A stretch of DNA of 64,000 nucleotides from Acidimicrobiia bacterium. Its GTDB lineage: Bacteria > Actinomycetota > Acidimicrobiia > Acidimicrobiales > CATQHL01. The position numbers were made by a program, and so were the translations under genes. Of this stretch, positions 27,165 to 35,356 are shown in pieces (position 1 is the first letter of the stretch; the number at the start of each line of letters is the position of its first letter). The notes under the pieces are model-generated. The model was given only the letters and a program-made list of their open reading frames with translations. It was not told where the DNA came from and ran no database searches. The DNA is taken from assembly GCA_009835395.1 (NCBI GenBank), contig VXXM01000059.1:1-64000 (forward strand). The letters run 5' to 3'.

Positions 27165-28637
27165 ATGGCGAGACGGTGCGCGCCCGCCGGCGCGGCGGTG
27201 GCAGGCCGCCGGGCCGTCGTGCTCGCTGTGGCGGTGCTGATGGCGGCCTCCTGCAGCGGCGACGAGACGGCCCCGACCGAGCCCACTGCCGGCACGACGC
27301 CGCCGACCGCCGAGGCCGACCCGTCCGAACCCCGGCCCACCACCGCAACCGGCACTGAACAGGATCCCCGCCCGGACGCGGGCGGCGACGACGCAGCAGG
27401 TCGGGCCGGGGAGTCGACCGGCGGCGGTCCCGCAGACGGGGACGACCCCGACGCACCGCCACCACAGGCGGGCCTGAGCCCCGAAATGGCGGATCGCCTG
27501 ACCGTGCTTCTCGACGAACTCGCGCGGCTTGCCGGCGAGTGGGATCCGGCGGCCCGAGCCTCTCTGGCCGTCGTCACCCCCGACGGCACTCTGTACGGCT
27601 TCAACGAGAACCGCCAGCACATCTCCGCCAGCGCCGTCAAGCCGATCTGGACGGCGGCCGCCATCGACCTGGCCGGTCTGGCGGCCGTGGCACCGCTCGC
27701 ACCGGCCGCGCTCGTGCAGTCCGACAACTTCGCGGCCGGCGAGATCATCGACCTGGTCGGCATCGACACCGTCAACAGCTGGAGCGCCGGGGCGGCCGGC
27801 ACCACCGGCACCCATCTGGCCGCCTGGTACTTCGGGACCGACAGGGTCGCGCAGTCGGTCATCGACGGCGGCAGCAGGGCGAACCTCACGACGGTCGGCG
27901 ATCTGGCGCTCTTCTACGCCGGACTGAGGCGCGGGGACCTGCTGGACCCCGACGGCTTCACCTCCCTCGAGGAGTGGCTGCGCGCCACCGACCGCGGGTC
28001 GACACCTGCCGGCACGGTCAGGGGGGCCCTCCTGGCCCGCCTCCCCGGCGACGTGGCGGCTGCGGCCATCCACAAGGCCGGCTGGCTGCCGCCGTACTGC
28101 TGTCAGGCCGAGGTTCGCCTCATGCTCGACGCGGGCGTGATCCCGCTGCCGGGCGGCTCCTGGTTCGCCATCGCCGCGGTCAGCGACCGGGGCGACTTCT
28201 ACAACCTGTCGGTGCGCTGGGTCAGCCTGGCCTCCTGCCGGGTCTACGCGCTGCTCGCCGACGATGCGTCGCACAACTGCGACCGCACCGGCGACGGTGT
28301 GCCCCGACCCGATCTGTGGCTGGCGCCGCCCGAGCCGGAGCCCGAGGCCGAGGAACCGCCGAGCGAGGCCGACGACATCGAAGCGCTGCCGCTCGACACC
28401 GACGAGGACGAGGAGCTACCGCCCGAACCCGACGACGACGAGGACCTGCCGCCCGAACCCGACGACGACGAGGACCTGCCGCCCGAACCCGACGACGACG
28501 AGGACCTGCCGCCCGAGATCAACGAGGCCGGGGCGGTGCCGAGCGAGGCCGATCTCCCGCCCGGCGCCGAGGCCTCCGAAGGGACCGGGAGTGAGACTCC
28601 GGCACCCGAGCCCGCCGGGTCGGAGCCTGGCAGTTAG
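27165..28637 (+). CDS. Class A beta-lactamase-like lipoprotein with acidic repeat tail
   Basis: 490 residues. A signal sequence ends at lipobox MAASC (Cys30), then a Thr/Pro/Asp linker to about 103. The core carries all three serine-penicillin-enzyme motifs in order: SAVK (156-159), SDN (186-188) and KAG (304-306, a variant of KTG). It is therefore a surface-anchored beta-lactamase or DD-peptidase relative; no E166-type residue can be assigned by eye. The C-terminus (about 385-490) is strongly acidic, with DLPPEPDDDE repeated. The tail may bind cations or act as a spacer. The stop overlaps the convergent aldolase stop. Confidence 0.8.
   Translation: MARRCAPAGAAVAGRRAVVLAVAVLMAASCSGDETAPTEPTAGTTPPTAEADPSEPRPTTATGTEQDPRPDAGGDDAAGRAGESTGGGPADGDDPDAPPPQAGLSPEMADRLTVLLDELARLAGEWDPAARASLAVVTPDGTLYGFNENRQHISASAVKPIWTAAAIDLAGLAAVAPLAPAALVQSDNFAAGEIIDLVGIDTVNSWSAGAAGTTGTHLAAWYFGTDRVAQSVIDGGSRANLTTVGDLALFYAGLRRGDLLDPDGFTSLEEWLRATDRGSTPAGTVRGALLARLPGDVAAAAIHKAGWLPPYCCQAEVRLMLDAGVIPLPGGSWFAIAAVSDRGDFYNLSVRWVSLASCRVYALLADDASHNCDRTGDGVPRPDLWLAPPEPEPEAEEPPSEADDIEALPLDTDEDEELPPEPDDDEDLPPEPDDDEDLPPEPDDDEDLPPEINEAGAVPSEADLPPGAEASEGTGSETPAPEPAGSEPGS
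28411..28516. repeat. 30-bp tandem repeat, about 3.5 copies
   Basis: A 30-base unit encodes ED-LPPEP-DDD. Copies at 28441-28470 and 28471-28500 are identical, 28411-28440 differs in two positions and 28501-28516 is partial. The unit is a multiple of three, so copy-number changes keep the frame. Near identity of copies points to recent slippage. Confidence 0.85.
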
Positions 28638-29347
28638 CCGTCGAGCGTCTCGAACAGGTCGGAATCGCTGCGGCGCAGGCGGCGCCAGTTGGCCTCCCAC
28701 ATGGCGCCGATGAAGTTCTGCAGGTAGAGCCCCTTGCTGCGGACCGCCTCGGCGATCGGCATCTCCTTGCCGCCAACCAGCTGCGCCTCGACGTGGCAGC
28801 GGGCCGAGGACTCCAGCGTGATGGCCTTCACGGTGGCCAGCGCCAGCGTCTCGGCCACGATCACCACACCGTGGTTGCCCAGCCACAGAACACTGCGCTC
28901 CCCCAGCGCAGCAGACATGCGAGGCCCGTCCACGATCGGCCGCACGCCGTCGTCGAAGTAGTGGGCCTGCTCGTCGTGGAACAGGCAGGCGTCGGCGGAG
29001 TACATGCCCATGTCGACGCCGGTGGTACTCAGCACCTCCACGAAGGGCGAGTGGGTGTGGATCACCGCGTTGGCGGCGGGCCGGTCGCGCAGCATCTCGG
29101 CGTGGAAACCCACGGCCGGCGACACCCCGCCGGCGCCGGACAGCACCTCGAGCTCCATGTTCACATGCACGACGTGGTCGGGCAGCGTCTCGTCGAAATA
29201 GCCCCACGGCGAGATCCAGAACGTGTCGGGACGGTCGGGATCCCGCAGCGCCACCTGGCCGGCGACGCGGCTCTCGCAGCCGCCCCGGGCCAGCATGCGG
29301 CGGGCCGCGGCCACCTGGAACGCCGGGTGACCGATGTGCATGCCCAT
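28634..29347 (-). CDS. Class II aldolase/adducin family protein
   Basis: 237-residue zinc-dependent lyase fold. Metal-binding histidines lie in AVIHTHSPFVEVL and a later LWLGNHGVVIV. Relatives cleave fuculose- or rhamnulose-phosphate, epimerise ribulose-phosphate, or decarboxylate phospho-sugar acids; this protein cannot be placed among them. ATG 29347 is chosen because TATACT lies 7 bases upstream (29355-29360, minus strand) and the family N-terminus (HPAFQVAAARRMLARGG) begins there; an open frame to 29431 adds only Arg-rich residues. Its stop overlaps the convergent lipoprotein stop by 4 bases. Confidence 0.85.
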   Translation of the reverse strand: MGMHIGHPAFQVAAARRMLARGGCESRVAGQVALRDPDRPDTFWISPWGYFDETLPDHVVHVNMELEVLSGAGGVSPAVGFHAEMLRDRPAANAVIHTHSPFVEVLSTTGVDMGMYSADACLFHDEQAHYFDDGVRPIVDGPRMSAALGERSVLWLGNHGVVIVAETLALATVKAITLESSARCHVEAQLVGGKEMPIAEAVRSKGLYLQNFIGAMWEANWRRLRRSDSDLFETLDG

Positions 29348-29477
29348 GCGCCGGAGTATAAGAGTTGCCACCCATGGCCCCCGGAGCCGGGCGGCCCGGT
29401 CCCGGCCGCGCCGCGATCGGCGACCGGCCACCGGTGGCGGGTACGATCACCGGCGGGCACGGGCGAGAGGAGGGAGG

Positions 29478-29942
29478 ATGAGCCAGAGCTTCGTCAGCGA
29501 CTGGACACCCCCTGACTGGCTCATCCCGTGGATCTCACGCACCCACGTCGTGCTGTACAAGCTGACCACGGGCAAGATCGGCAGCCACGTCGACGGCATG
29601 CCCTGCATCCTGCTGCGCACCATCGGGCGCCGCTCGGGCAAGCCGCACACGGTCTGCCTCAGCTACCTGCCCGACGGCGACTCGATGGTCGTGGTGGGCT
29701 CCTTCGGCGGCGGCGAGTACAACCCGGCCTGGTACCACAACCTGCAGGCAAACCCCGAGGTCATCGTGCGCGACCGGGAGCGGGTGTTCTGGGCGACCGC
29801 CGAGACGCTCACCGGCGAGGAGCGGGAATCCCTGTGGGAGACCCGCATCGCCAGCGCCCCCCGCTACGCCCGCTACCAGGAGCGCACCGACCGGGAGATC
29901 CCCCTGGTGCGGCTCAGCTACTCCCGGCCCTACACGGGCTAG
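29478..29942 (+). CDS. Deazaflavin (F420)-dependent nitroreductase family protein
   Basis: 154 residues of the DDN/FDOR-A family, which uses reduced F420 to reduce quinones or other acceptors. Typical segments are LRTIGRRSGKPHTVCLSY, GEYNPAWYHNLQANPEV and SAPRYARYQERTDREIPLVRL. F420 use is largely confined to actinobacteria and some archaea and chloroflexi. ATG 29478 follows an excellent ribosome site (GAGGAGGGAGG) and a possible -10 TACGAT; upstream in-frame sequence is Arg-rich and unsupported. Convergent with the SDR at 29961. Confidence 0.88.
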   Translation: MSQSFVSDWTPPDWLIPWISRTHVVLYKLTTGKIGSHVDGMPCILLRTIGRRSGKPHTVCLSYLPDGDSMVVVGSFGGGEYNPAWYHNLQANPEVIVRDRERVFWATAETLTGEERESLWETRIASAPRYARYQERTDREIPLVRLSYSRPYTG

Positions 29943-29960
29943 GCCGGCGGCACGCCGGAC

Positions 29961-30749
29961 TCAGAGGGTCCAGCCGCCGTCCACGTCGAGCTTCTGGCCG
30001 GTGATGTAGCCGGCGCGGTCCGAGGCCAGGAAGCACACCGCCTCGGCGATGTCGCCGGCCCGGCCGAAGTGGCCCAGCGCGATCTCGCCCAGCGCCACCG
30101 CCTGGGCGCGCTCGTCGACCTCGCCGGTCGCCATGAGAGTCTCCGCCATGCCGTCGGCCATCAGTCCCGGCCCGACACAGTTGGCCCGGACGCCGAATCG
30201 GCCCTCCTCCTTGGCCACCGCCCGCACCAGCGCCTCGACCGCTCCCTTGGGCACCGAGGAGAGCGAATCGCGCTTGGGGAACCGTACGGTGGCACAGGTC
30301 GTGACGGCCACCAGCGATCCCCGGGCGGTGCGCAGATGGGGCAGCGTGGCGTGCAGCAGGTTGTAGAAGGCCAGGATGTCGTCGGTGCACTGGCGCCAGA
30401 ACCGCTCGGGGTCGATGCGTGCCACGTACTCCATCGAGACGTACGGGCCGGAGGCGTACACGACGGTGTGCAGGCCGCCGGCGGCCACCTGCGCGACGGC
30501 CCCCGCCACCGCGCCCGTATCGGAGAGGTCGAGTTGTACGGCGCGCGCCTGCCCACCCTCGGCGACGATCTCGGCCACCAGAGTGGCGGCCTTCGCGGCG
30601 TTGCTGTTGTAGGTGAGCACCACCTCGGCGCCGCGGGCGGCCAGCAGCCGGCAGACGGCCGCGCCGATGCCGCCGCTGCCGCCGCTCACGAACGCCACGC
30701 CCGGCCGACCGGAGAAGTCCCCGGTGGGGCCGGCCACCTCGACTGTCAC
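29961..30749 (-). CDS. Atypical SDR lacking the catalytic tyrosine
   Basis: 262-residue short-chain dehydrogenase fold. The cofactor motif VSGGSGGIGAAV and the C-terminal GYITGQKLDVDGGWTL are normal. The catalytic YxxxK position reads SSVPK (Ser in place of Tyr), and the usual Ser upstream sits in VAVTTCATV, so normal oxidoreductase chemistry is doubtful. GTG 30749 has AGGAGG upstream; an alternative GTG at 30791 would be leaderless. It shares an overlapping divergent promoter with the Rieske-ThDP enzyme, hinting at a joint role. A divergent FabI-like or binding-only function is possible. Confidence 0.8.
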   Translation of the reverse strand: MTVEVAGPTGDFSGRPGVAFVSGGSGGIGAAVCRLLAARGAEVVLTYNSNAAKAATLVAEIVAEGGQARAVQLDLSDTGAVAGAVAQVAAGGLHTVVYASGPYVSMEYVARIDPERFWRQCTDDILAFYNLLHATLPHLRTARGSLVAVTTCATVRFPKRDSLSSVPKGAVEALVRAVAKEEGRFGVRANCVGPGLMADGMAETLMATGEVDERAQAVALGEIALGHFGRAGDIAEAVCFLASDRAGYITGQKLDVDGGWTL

Positions 30750-30798
30750 CGCGCACCTCCTGGCCGGTGCCGCGCCATCGGCGGCGGGCACCCCCGCT

Positions 30799-30805
30799 TA
30801 GGGTA
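30799..30805. promoter_or_regulatory. Overlapping divergent -10 boxes (TAGGGT/TACCCT)
   Basis: TAGGGTA reads as TAGGGT on the plus strand (30799-30804), 6 bases before ATG 30811, and as TACCCT on the minus strand (30805-30800), 8 bases before GTG 30791 and about 50 before the favoured SDR start at 30749. The two promoters share five base pairs, so polymerase could start on only one strand at a time. Confidence 0.5.
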
Positions 30806-30810
30806 CTGAC

Positions 30811-32763
30811 ATGACCGGATCGGCGATGTGGCACCGGGTGGCGGGTCTCGACGAGCTGCCCGAGGGGCGGGTCAAGACGGTGGTGGTCGCAGGACGTGCC
30901 CTGGCGCTCAGCCACCACGACGGGCGCTACGGGGCGCTCGACAACCGCTGCCCGCACCAGGGCGGCCCGCTGGGCGAGGGCTCCATCGAGAAGGGTTGGC
31001 TGCGCTGCCCGTGGCACGGCTACGACTACGACCCGCTGACCGGCGCCCCGCCGCCGCCGTTCGACGACAGCCCGCCCTGCTTCGCCACCGAGGTTCGCGG
31101 CGACGGCGTCTATGTGGAGCTGCCACCGCTGCCGCCGGCGGTACGCACCGTCGGGGACGTGCTGACCGAGACCATGTGCAACTGGGGCGTCGACGCCGTC
31201 TTCGGGATGGTGGGCCACTCCAACCTGGGCTTCGCCGAGGCCATGCGCCGCGCCGAGGAGCGGGGCGACCTGCGCTTCTTCGGCATCCGCCACGAGGGTG
31301 CGGCGTCGTTCGCCGCCGGCGCCTACGGCAAGCTCACCGGGCGTCCGGCGGCCTGCTTCGCCATCGCCGGCCCGGGTTCGACGAACCTGCTGACGGGCCT
31401 GTACGACGCCAAGGTGGACCGGGCGCCGGTTCTGGCCGTCACCGGGCAGGTGCCGTCGTCGGTGGCGGGGCGGGGGGCATTCCAGGACCTCGACCTCGAG
31501 GCCGCGTTCGCCGACGTCGCCGCCTACAGCCAGACGGTGCACGCCGGCAGCAACCACGCCGAACTCATGAACCTGGCCTGCAAGCACGCCGCCGTGGAGC
31601 GGGCCGTGGGCCACCTGGTGCTGCCCGACGAGGTGCAGGTGCTGCCCGTCGCCGAGGGGGCCGGCGCCGGGGGTCCAGCCGGCCGGGTGGCGGACCGGGC
31701 CATCGCCCCGCCGGCCGATGCGCTGGCCGCAGCCGTCGAGCGGATCGCCGCCGCCCGGCGACCGCTGATCATCGTCGGTGCCGGCGCCCGCTTCGACATG
31801 GACGCCGTGGTGGCCCTCGCCGAGCGGATCGCCGCCCCCGTGGCGACGACCTTCAAGGCCAAGGGCCAGATCTCCGACCACCACCCACTGGGCTGCGGCG
31901 TGCTGGGGCGCAGCGGCACACCCATCGCCAGCTGGTTCATGAACGAGAGCGACCTGATCGTGGCGTTCGGGGCGTCGTTCTCGAACCACACCGGCATCGC
32001 CCCGTACAAGCCGATCGTGCAGGTGGACTTCGACCCGATGGCTCTGGGGCGATTCCACCCGGTGGAGGTGGCGGTGCTGGGCCACGTGGGCGTGACCGCC
32101 GAGGCGCTGCACGCCGCACTCGACCCCGCGGACGGCGCCGGGCAGCAGGCCGTTGCGGCCGAGGTGGCCGAGCGCTGGGCGCTCTGGCGGGCCGAGAAGG
32201 CCTCACGGGTAGGCGACGACCGGGGGCAGGGCGTCAACTCGGCGGCGATCTTCGAGTCGCTGGGACGGCTGGCGCCCACCGACGCCGTCATCTGCGTCGA
32301 CGTGGGCAACAACACCTACTCCTTCGGCCGCTACTTCGAGGTGCAGCGCCAGTCAGTGCTGATGTCGGGCTATTTGGGGTCGATCGGCTTCGGCTTCCCG
32401 GCCGCCATGGGCGCCTGGGCGGCGGTGGGCGACGAGCGGTCCGTGCTGGCGGTGACCGGCGACGGCGGATTCGGCCAGTACGCCATGGAGCTGACCACGG
32501 CCGTGAAGTACGGCATGGACATCACCCACGTGGTGCTGAACAACAACGAGTTGGGCAAGATCACCAAGGAGCAGCTGGCCGGGCAGTTCGGCGTGTGGCA
32601 CACCTCGCTGGTGAACCCGTCCTTCGCCGCCTTCGCCGAGCTGTGCGGGGCGCACGGCAGCCAGGTCGGCGACCGCGCTGAACTGGACGGCGCCATCGGT
32701 GAGGCGCTGGCGCACCCCGGCCCCGCCCTGGTCGAGATCCTCTGCGACCCCGCCCTGGTCTGA
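30811..32763 (+). CDS. Rieske [2Fe-2S] domain fused to a ThDP-dependent enzyme
   Basis: 650 residues. Residues 5-110 are a Rieske ferredoxin-like domain with both cluster motifs, C47-P-H49 and C66-PW-H69 (CPHQGG ... CPWHGYDYD). Residues about 115-650 are a complete acetolactate synthase/pyruvate oxidase-type ThDP enzyme: catalytic Glu in GIRHEGAASFAAGAYGKLTG, GPGSTNLLTGLYDA, and the ThDP-Mg motif VTGDGGFGQYAMEL ending in LNNNELG. The Rieske cluster could take electrons from the ThDP intermediate of a 2-oxoacid, as flavin does in pyruvate oxidase. That is inference. Leaderless ATG. Divergent partner is the Tyr-less SDR. Confidence 0.88.
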   Translation: MTGSAMWHRVAGLDELPEGRVKTVVVAGRALALSHHDGRYGALDNRCPHQGGPLGEGSIEKGWLRCPWHGYDYDPLTGAPPPPFDDSPPCFATEVRGDGVYVELPPLPPAVRTVGDVLTETMCNWGVDAVFGMVGHSNLGFAEAMRRAEERGDLRFFGIRHEGAASFAAGAYGKLTGRPAACFAIAGPGSTNLLTGLYDAKVDRAPVLAVTGQVPSSVAGRGAFQDLDLEAAFADVAAYSQTVHAGSNHAELMNLACKHAAVERAVGHLVLPDEVQVLPVAEGAGAGGPAGRVADRAIAPPADALAAAVERIAAARRPLIIVGAGARFDMDAVVALAERIAAPVATTFKAKGQISDHHPLGCGVLGRSGTPIASWFMNESDLIVAFGASFSNHTGIAPYKPIVQVDFDPMALGRFHPVEVAVLGHVGVTAEALHAALDPADGAGQQAVAAEVAERWALWRAEKASRVGDDRGQGVNSAAIFESLGRLAPTDAVICVDVGNNTYSFGRYFEVQRQSVLMSGYLGSIGFGFPAAMGAWAAVGDERSVLAVTGDGGFGQYAMELTTAVKYGMDITHVVLNNNELGKITKEQLAGQFGVWHTSLVNPSFAAFAELCGAHGSQVGDRAELDGAIGEALAHPGPALVEILCDPALV

Positions 32764-32787
32764 GCCCGCCGGCGACCGGCTCGCCCG

Positions 32788-33648
32788 CTAGCCGGCCTCC
32801 CAGAACGAGTCGTGGATCTCGGCGTGTCGCCTGCGCAGCGGCTCGATGAAGATGTCGTCGGTCCAGACGTAGAAGCGGCCCTCCAGCAGCCCGTCGTGCA
32901 GGATGTCGGCCGCCTCGGCGGCCGGTTTCGCCCGGCCGAATCGGGATTCCAGAGCCTCCTGGCGCTCCTTGGTCATCTGCGCGTCCCAGGCATCCTTCTC
33001 GGGCAGGACCTCGCCAGGATTGCGCAGCCGCTCGGGGCGGTTGCGGGCCGAGCTGGTGATGCGCGTCCGCACCACCCCCGGGCAGAACGCGGTGACGCCC
33101 ACCGCGCTGTCCCGCTGGCGCAGCTCGGCGCGCACGGTCTCGGAGATGGCGACGACGGCGTGCTTGGAGGCGTTGTAGGCGGCGAGGTTGGGAACCACCA
33201 CGTGACCCGCCGAGGACGCCGTGTTGACGATGCGCCCGGCGTCGCGGGCCAGCATGTGCGGCAGGAACACCCGCAGGCCGTGAATGACGCCCCACAGGTT
33301 CACGCCCAGCACCCACTCCCAGTCCCGCGTGGTCATCTCGGCGGTGGGTTTCTGGATCCCGACGCCGGCATTGTTGAAGAGCAGGTCCACGTGGCCATGG
33401 CGTTCCAGCACCAAGTCACCGAGGGTGTCCATGGAAGCGGCGTCGGCCACGTCGGTCGGCACGGCGGTGACCTCGGTGCCGGCGGCGGTCAGTTCGGCCG
33501 TCGCCTGCGCCAGCGCGGCCTCCTCCACGTCGGCCAGGACGAGGCGGCAGCCGGCGGCACCGAACCGGTCGGCGATGCCCCGGCCCAGGCCGCTGGCCGC
33601 CCCGGTGATGACGGCCACCTGCCCCTCGAACGCGCCGCCGGTCTCCAT
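32788..33648 (-). CDS. Short-chain dehydrogenase/reductase
   Basis: 286-residue classical SDR with VITGAASGLGRGIAD, NNAG, catalytic Ser in NTASSAGHV and YNASK. The C-terminus is longer than usual by about 30 residues (FGRAKPAAEAADILHDGLLE), a feature of SDRs often annotated near acyl-CoA or steroid genes in actinobacteria. ATG 33648 lies one base after the rtcB stop, so it is co-translated downstream of rtcB. Substrate unknown. Confidence 0.87.
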   Translation of the reverse strand: METGGAFEGQVAVITGAASGLGRGIADRFGAAGCRLVLADVEEAALAQATAELTAAGTEVTAVPTDVADAASMDTLGDLVLERHGHVDLLFNNAGVGIQKPTAEMTTRDWEWVLGVNLWGVIHGLRVFLPHMLARDAGRIVNTASSAGHVVVPNLAAYNASKHAVVAISETVRAELRQRDSAVGVTAFCPGVVRTRITSSARNRPERLRNPGEVLPEKDAWDAQMTKERQEALESRFGRAKPAAEAADILHDGLLEGRFYVWTDDIFIEPLRRRHAEIHDSFWEAG

Positions 33649-33649
33649 C

Positions 33650-34831
33650 TCAGCACCCCTTGTAGTTCATGACCGCCGTGAGCACGCGGTCGATGCGCAC
33701 CAGATCGGCCTGGTCGGCCATCACGGTGGCAATGTCCTTGTAGGCCATCGGCGACTCGTCCACGAGCCGCTCGGCCCGGTCGTTCTGCCAGGTCCGCCCG
33801 GCCATGGCCTCACGGAAGTCGTCGATGGAGAGGTCTCGCTTGGCCCTCTTGCGGCTCATGCGCCGCCCGGCGCCGTGGGCCGCAGAGTCATAGGAGTCGG
33901 GGTTGCCCAGGCCCGTGACCACGTAGCTGTCGGTGCCCATCGACCCGGGGATCACGCCACGGTCGCCGGCCCGGGCCCGGATCGCCCCCTTGCGGGTGAT
34001 CCACATCTCGCGCCCGTCGTGGGTCTCGCGGGCGGCGTAGTTGTGGTGGCAGTTGATGCGCTCGGCCTCGGCGGGGCGCCGGCCGACGGCGCGGCCCACG
34101 GCCGCCAGCAGGGCGTCCATCATGAGCTCGCGGTTGGCGAAGGCGTAGCGCTGCGCCCACAGCATGTGGTCCACGTAGCGCCCGAACTGCTCGTCGGCCT
34201 GCAGGAAGTACGCCAGGTCGCGGTCCTCCAGCGCCCGCTGCAAGTCGGCGCAGAGGCGCCGGGCGCCGTCGATGTGGCGGGTGGCCAGCCGGTTGCCGAT
34301 GCCGCGGCTGCCAGAGTGCAGCACGCACCAGACCCGCTCGTCGTCATCGAGGCTGACCTCCACGAAGTGGTTGCCGCCGCCGAGGGTGCCGAGCTGCGGG
34401 CCGATCTTGGCGAGTTCCTTGCGGGTGAGCCCCCCGGAGTGCGGCAGCGCGTTGGCGGCGAGCCAGCGCTCGGCGGCCTTCGTGGTACGGGGGTGCGCGG
34501 CGAAGCCCGCCGGGATCGCCCGCTCCACGTCGGCGAGCAGCGGCTCGAGGCTGTCCGGGAGACCGGCCGCAGCCAGGTCGGTGCGCACCGCGATCATCCC
34601 GCAACCCAGGTCCACACCGACCGCGGCGGGGATGATGGCCCCCTCAGTGGGGATGACCGACCCGACAGTCGCCCCGATGCCCACGTGCGCGTCGGCCATG
34701 AGCGCCACCGGTCCGGACACGGCGTTACTGCGCGCCGAGGTCAGCGCCTGGCGCAGCGTGCCGTGCTCGATCTCGCTGCCCCACGAGCGCAGAAGCTCGC
34801 GTTCGCCGGCCCGCCCGATCCGCTCCATCAT
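33650..34831 (-). CDS. rtcB: RtcB family tRNA-splicing/RNA repair ligase
   Basis: GTP- and Mn-dependent ligase joining 2',3'-cyclic phosphate or 3'-phosphate to 5'-OH RNA ends. The 393-residue protein has VGVDLGCGMIAVRTDL (Mn-binding Asp/Cys), LGGGNHFVEV, HSGSRGIGNRLA, HNYAARE and the guanylylated histidine region SAAHGAGRRMSRKRA, ending in MNYKGC. All key residues are present, so it should be active. No archease or rtcA is adjacent. It lies between a PPOX protein (10 bases upstream) and the SDR, in an apparent three-gene minus-strand unit with no obvious shared theme. Confidence 0.94.
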   Translation of the reverse strand: MMERIGRAGERELLRSWGSEIEHGTLRQALTSARSNAVSGPVALMADAHVGIGATVGSVIPTEGAIIPAAVGVDLGCGMIAVRTDLAAAGLPDSLEPLLADVERAIPAGFAAHPRTTKAAERWLAANALPHSGGLTRKELAKIGPQLGTLGGGNHFVEVSLDDDERVWCVLHSGSRGIGNRLATRHIDGARRLCADLQRALEDRDLAYFLQADEQFGRYVDHMLWAQRYAFANRELMMDALLAAVGRAVGRRPAEAERINCHHNYAARETHDGREMWITRKGAIRARAGDRGVIPGSMGTDSYVVTGLGNPDSYDSAAHGAGRRMSRKRAKRDLSIDDFREAMAGRTWQNDRAERLVDESPMAYKDIATVMADQADLVRIDRVLTAVMNYKGC

Positions 34832-34841
34832 TGCGACAACG

Positions 34842-35240
34842 TCACGCCCGACCCATCACTCGGGTGACCGCCACCTCGATCACGCGCCGGTCGGCTCCCC
34901 GATCGCTGGGGGGCCGGTAGCGACGGGCGTAGCGGCTGACGCCCTCGGCACAGCGGTCGGGATCCGCGGTCACCACCGCGGTGCCCTCCAGCGCCAGCCA
35001 GCGCCCGCCGTCCACCTGGCACAGGGTGACCGGCGTCGGACCGGCCGCCTCCAGCAGCTCCACCTTGCGCGCCCCGGCGAAGCTGATGATCCTCGCCAAG
35101 TTGGTTTCGCCGTCCCACGTGAACCCCACCGGCGTCACGTGCGGCGCGCCGTCGGGGCGGGGGACGCTGAGCGTCGCCAGATGGCGCTCGGTCATGAACA
35201 GCTCCGCCGCCGAGGGCAGGGCATCGGGTCTCCACGCCAT
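34842..35240 (-). CDS. PPOX-family split-barrel flavin/F420-binding protein
   Basis: 132 residues of the pyridoxamine 5'-phosphate oxidase-like split barrel: ERHLATLSVPRPDGAPHVTP, VGFTWDGETN, ARKVELLEA, ALEGTAVVTADPDRCAEG and YARRYRPPSD. This spacing matches the actinobacterial F420-binding FDOR-B group more than true PdxH, so it may reduce a small quinone- or biliverdin-like substrate. ATG 35240 has GGAGGAGG 9 bases upstream; the open frame to 35339 is Arg-rich and unsupported. First gene of the unit with rtcB and an SDR. Confidence 0.8.
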   Translation of the reverse strand: MAWRPDALPSAAELFMTERHLATLSVPRPDGAPHVTPVGFTWDGETNLARIISFAGARKVELLEAAGPTPVTLCQVDGGRWLALEGTAVVTADPDRCAEGVSRYARRYRPPSDRGADRRVIEVAVTRVMGRA

Positions 35241-35356
35241 GGGCGAGTCCTCCTCCGGACGCAGACGCAATCTCAGCGTAGGGGCGCACCGGACCGGTGC
35301 CCGACCGTTACGGTATGGGCCGACCTCCCGAACCGTCACGGAGCCGCAAGACGACC

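Noticed and set aside
28244-28522. Ser-rich minus-strand frame with repeated SGSGGRSSSS
   Set aside because: Reverse reading of the 30-bp acidic repeat; no start signal or independent support.
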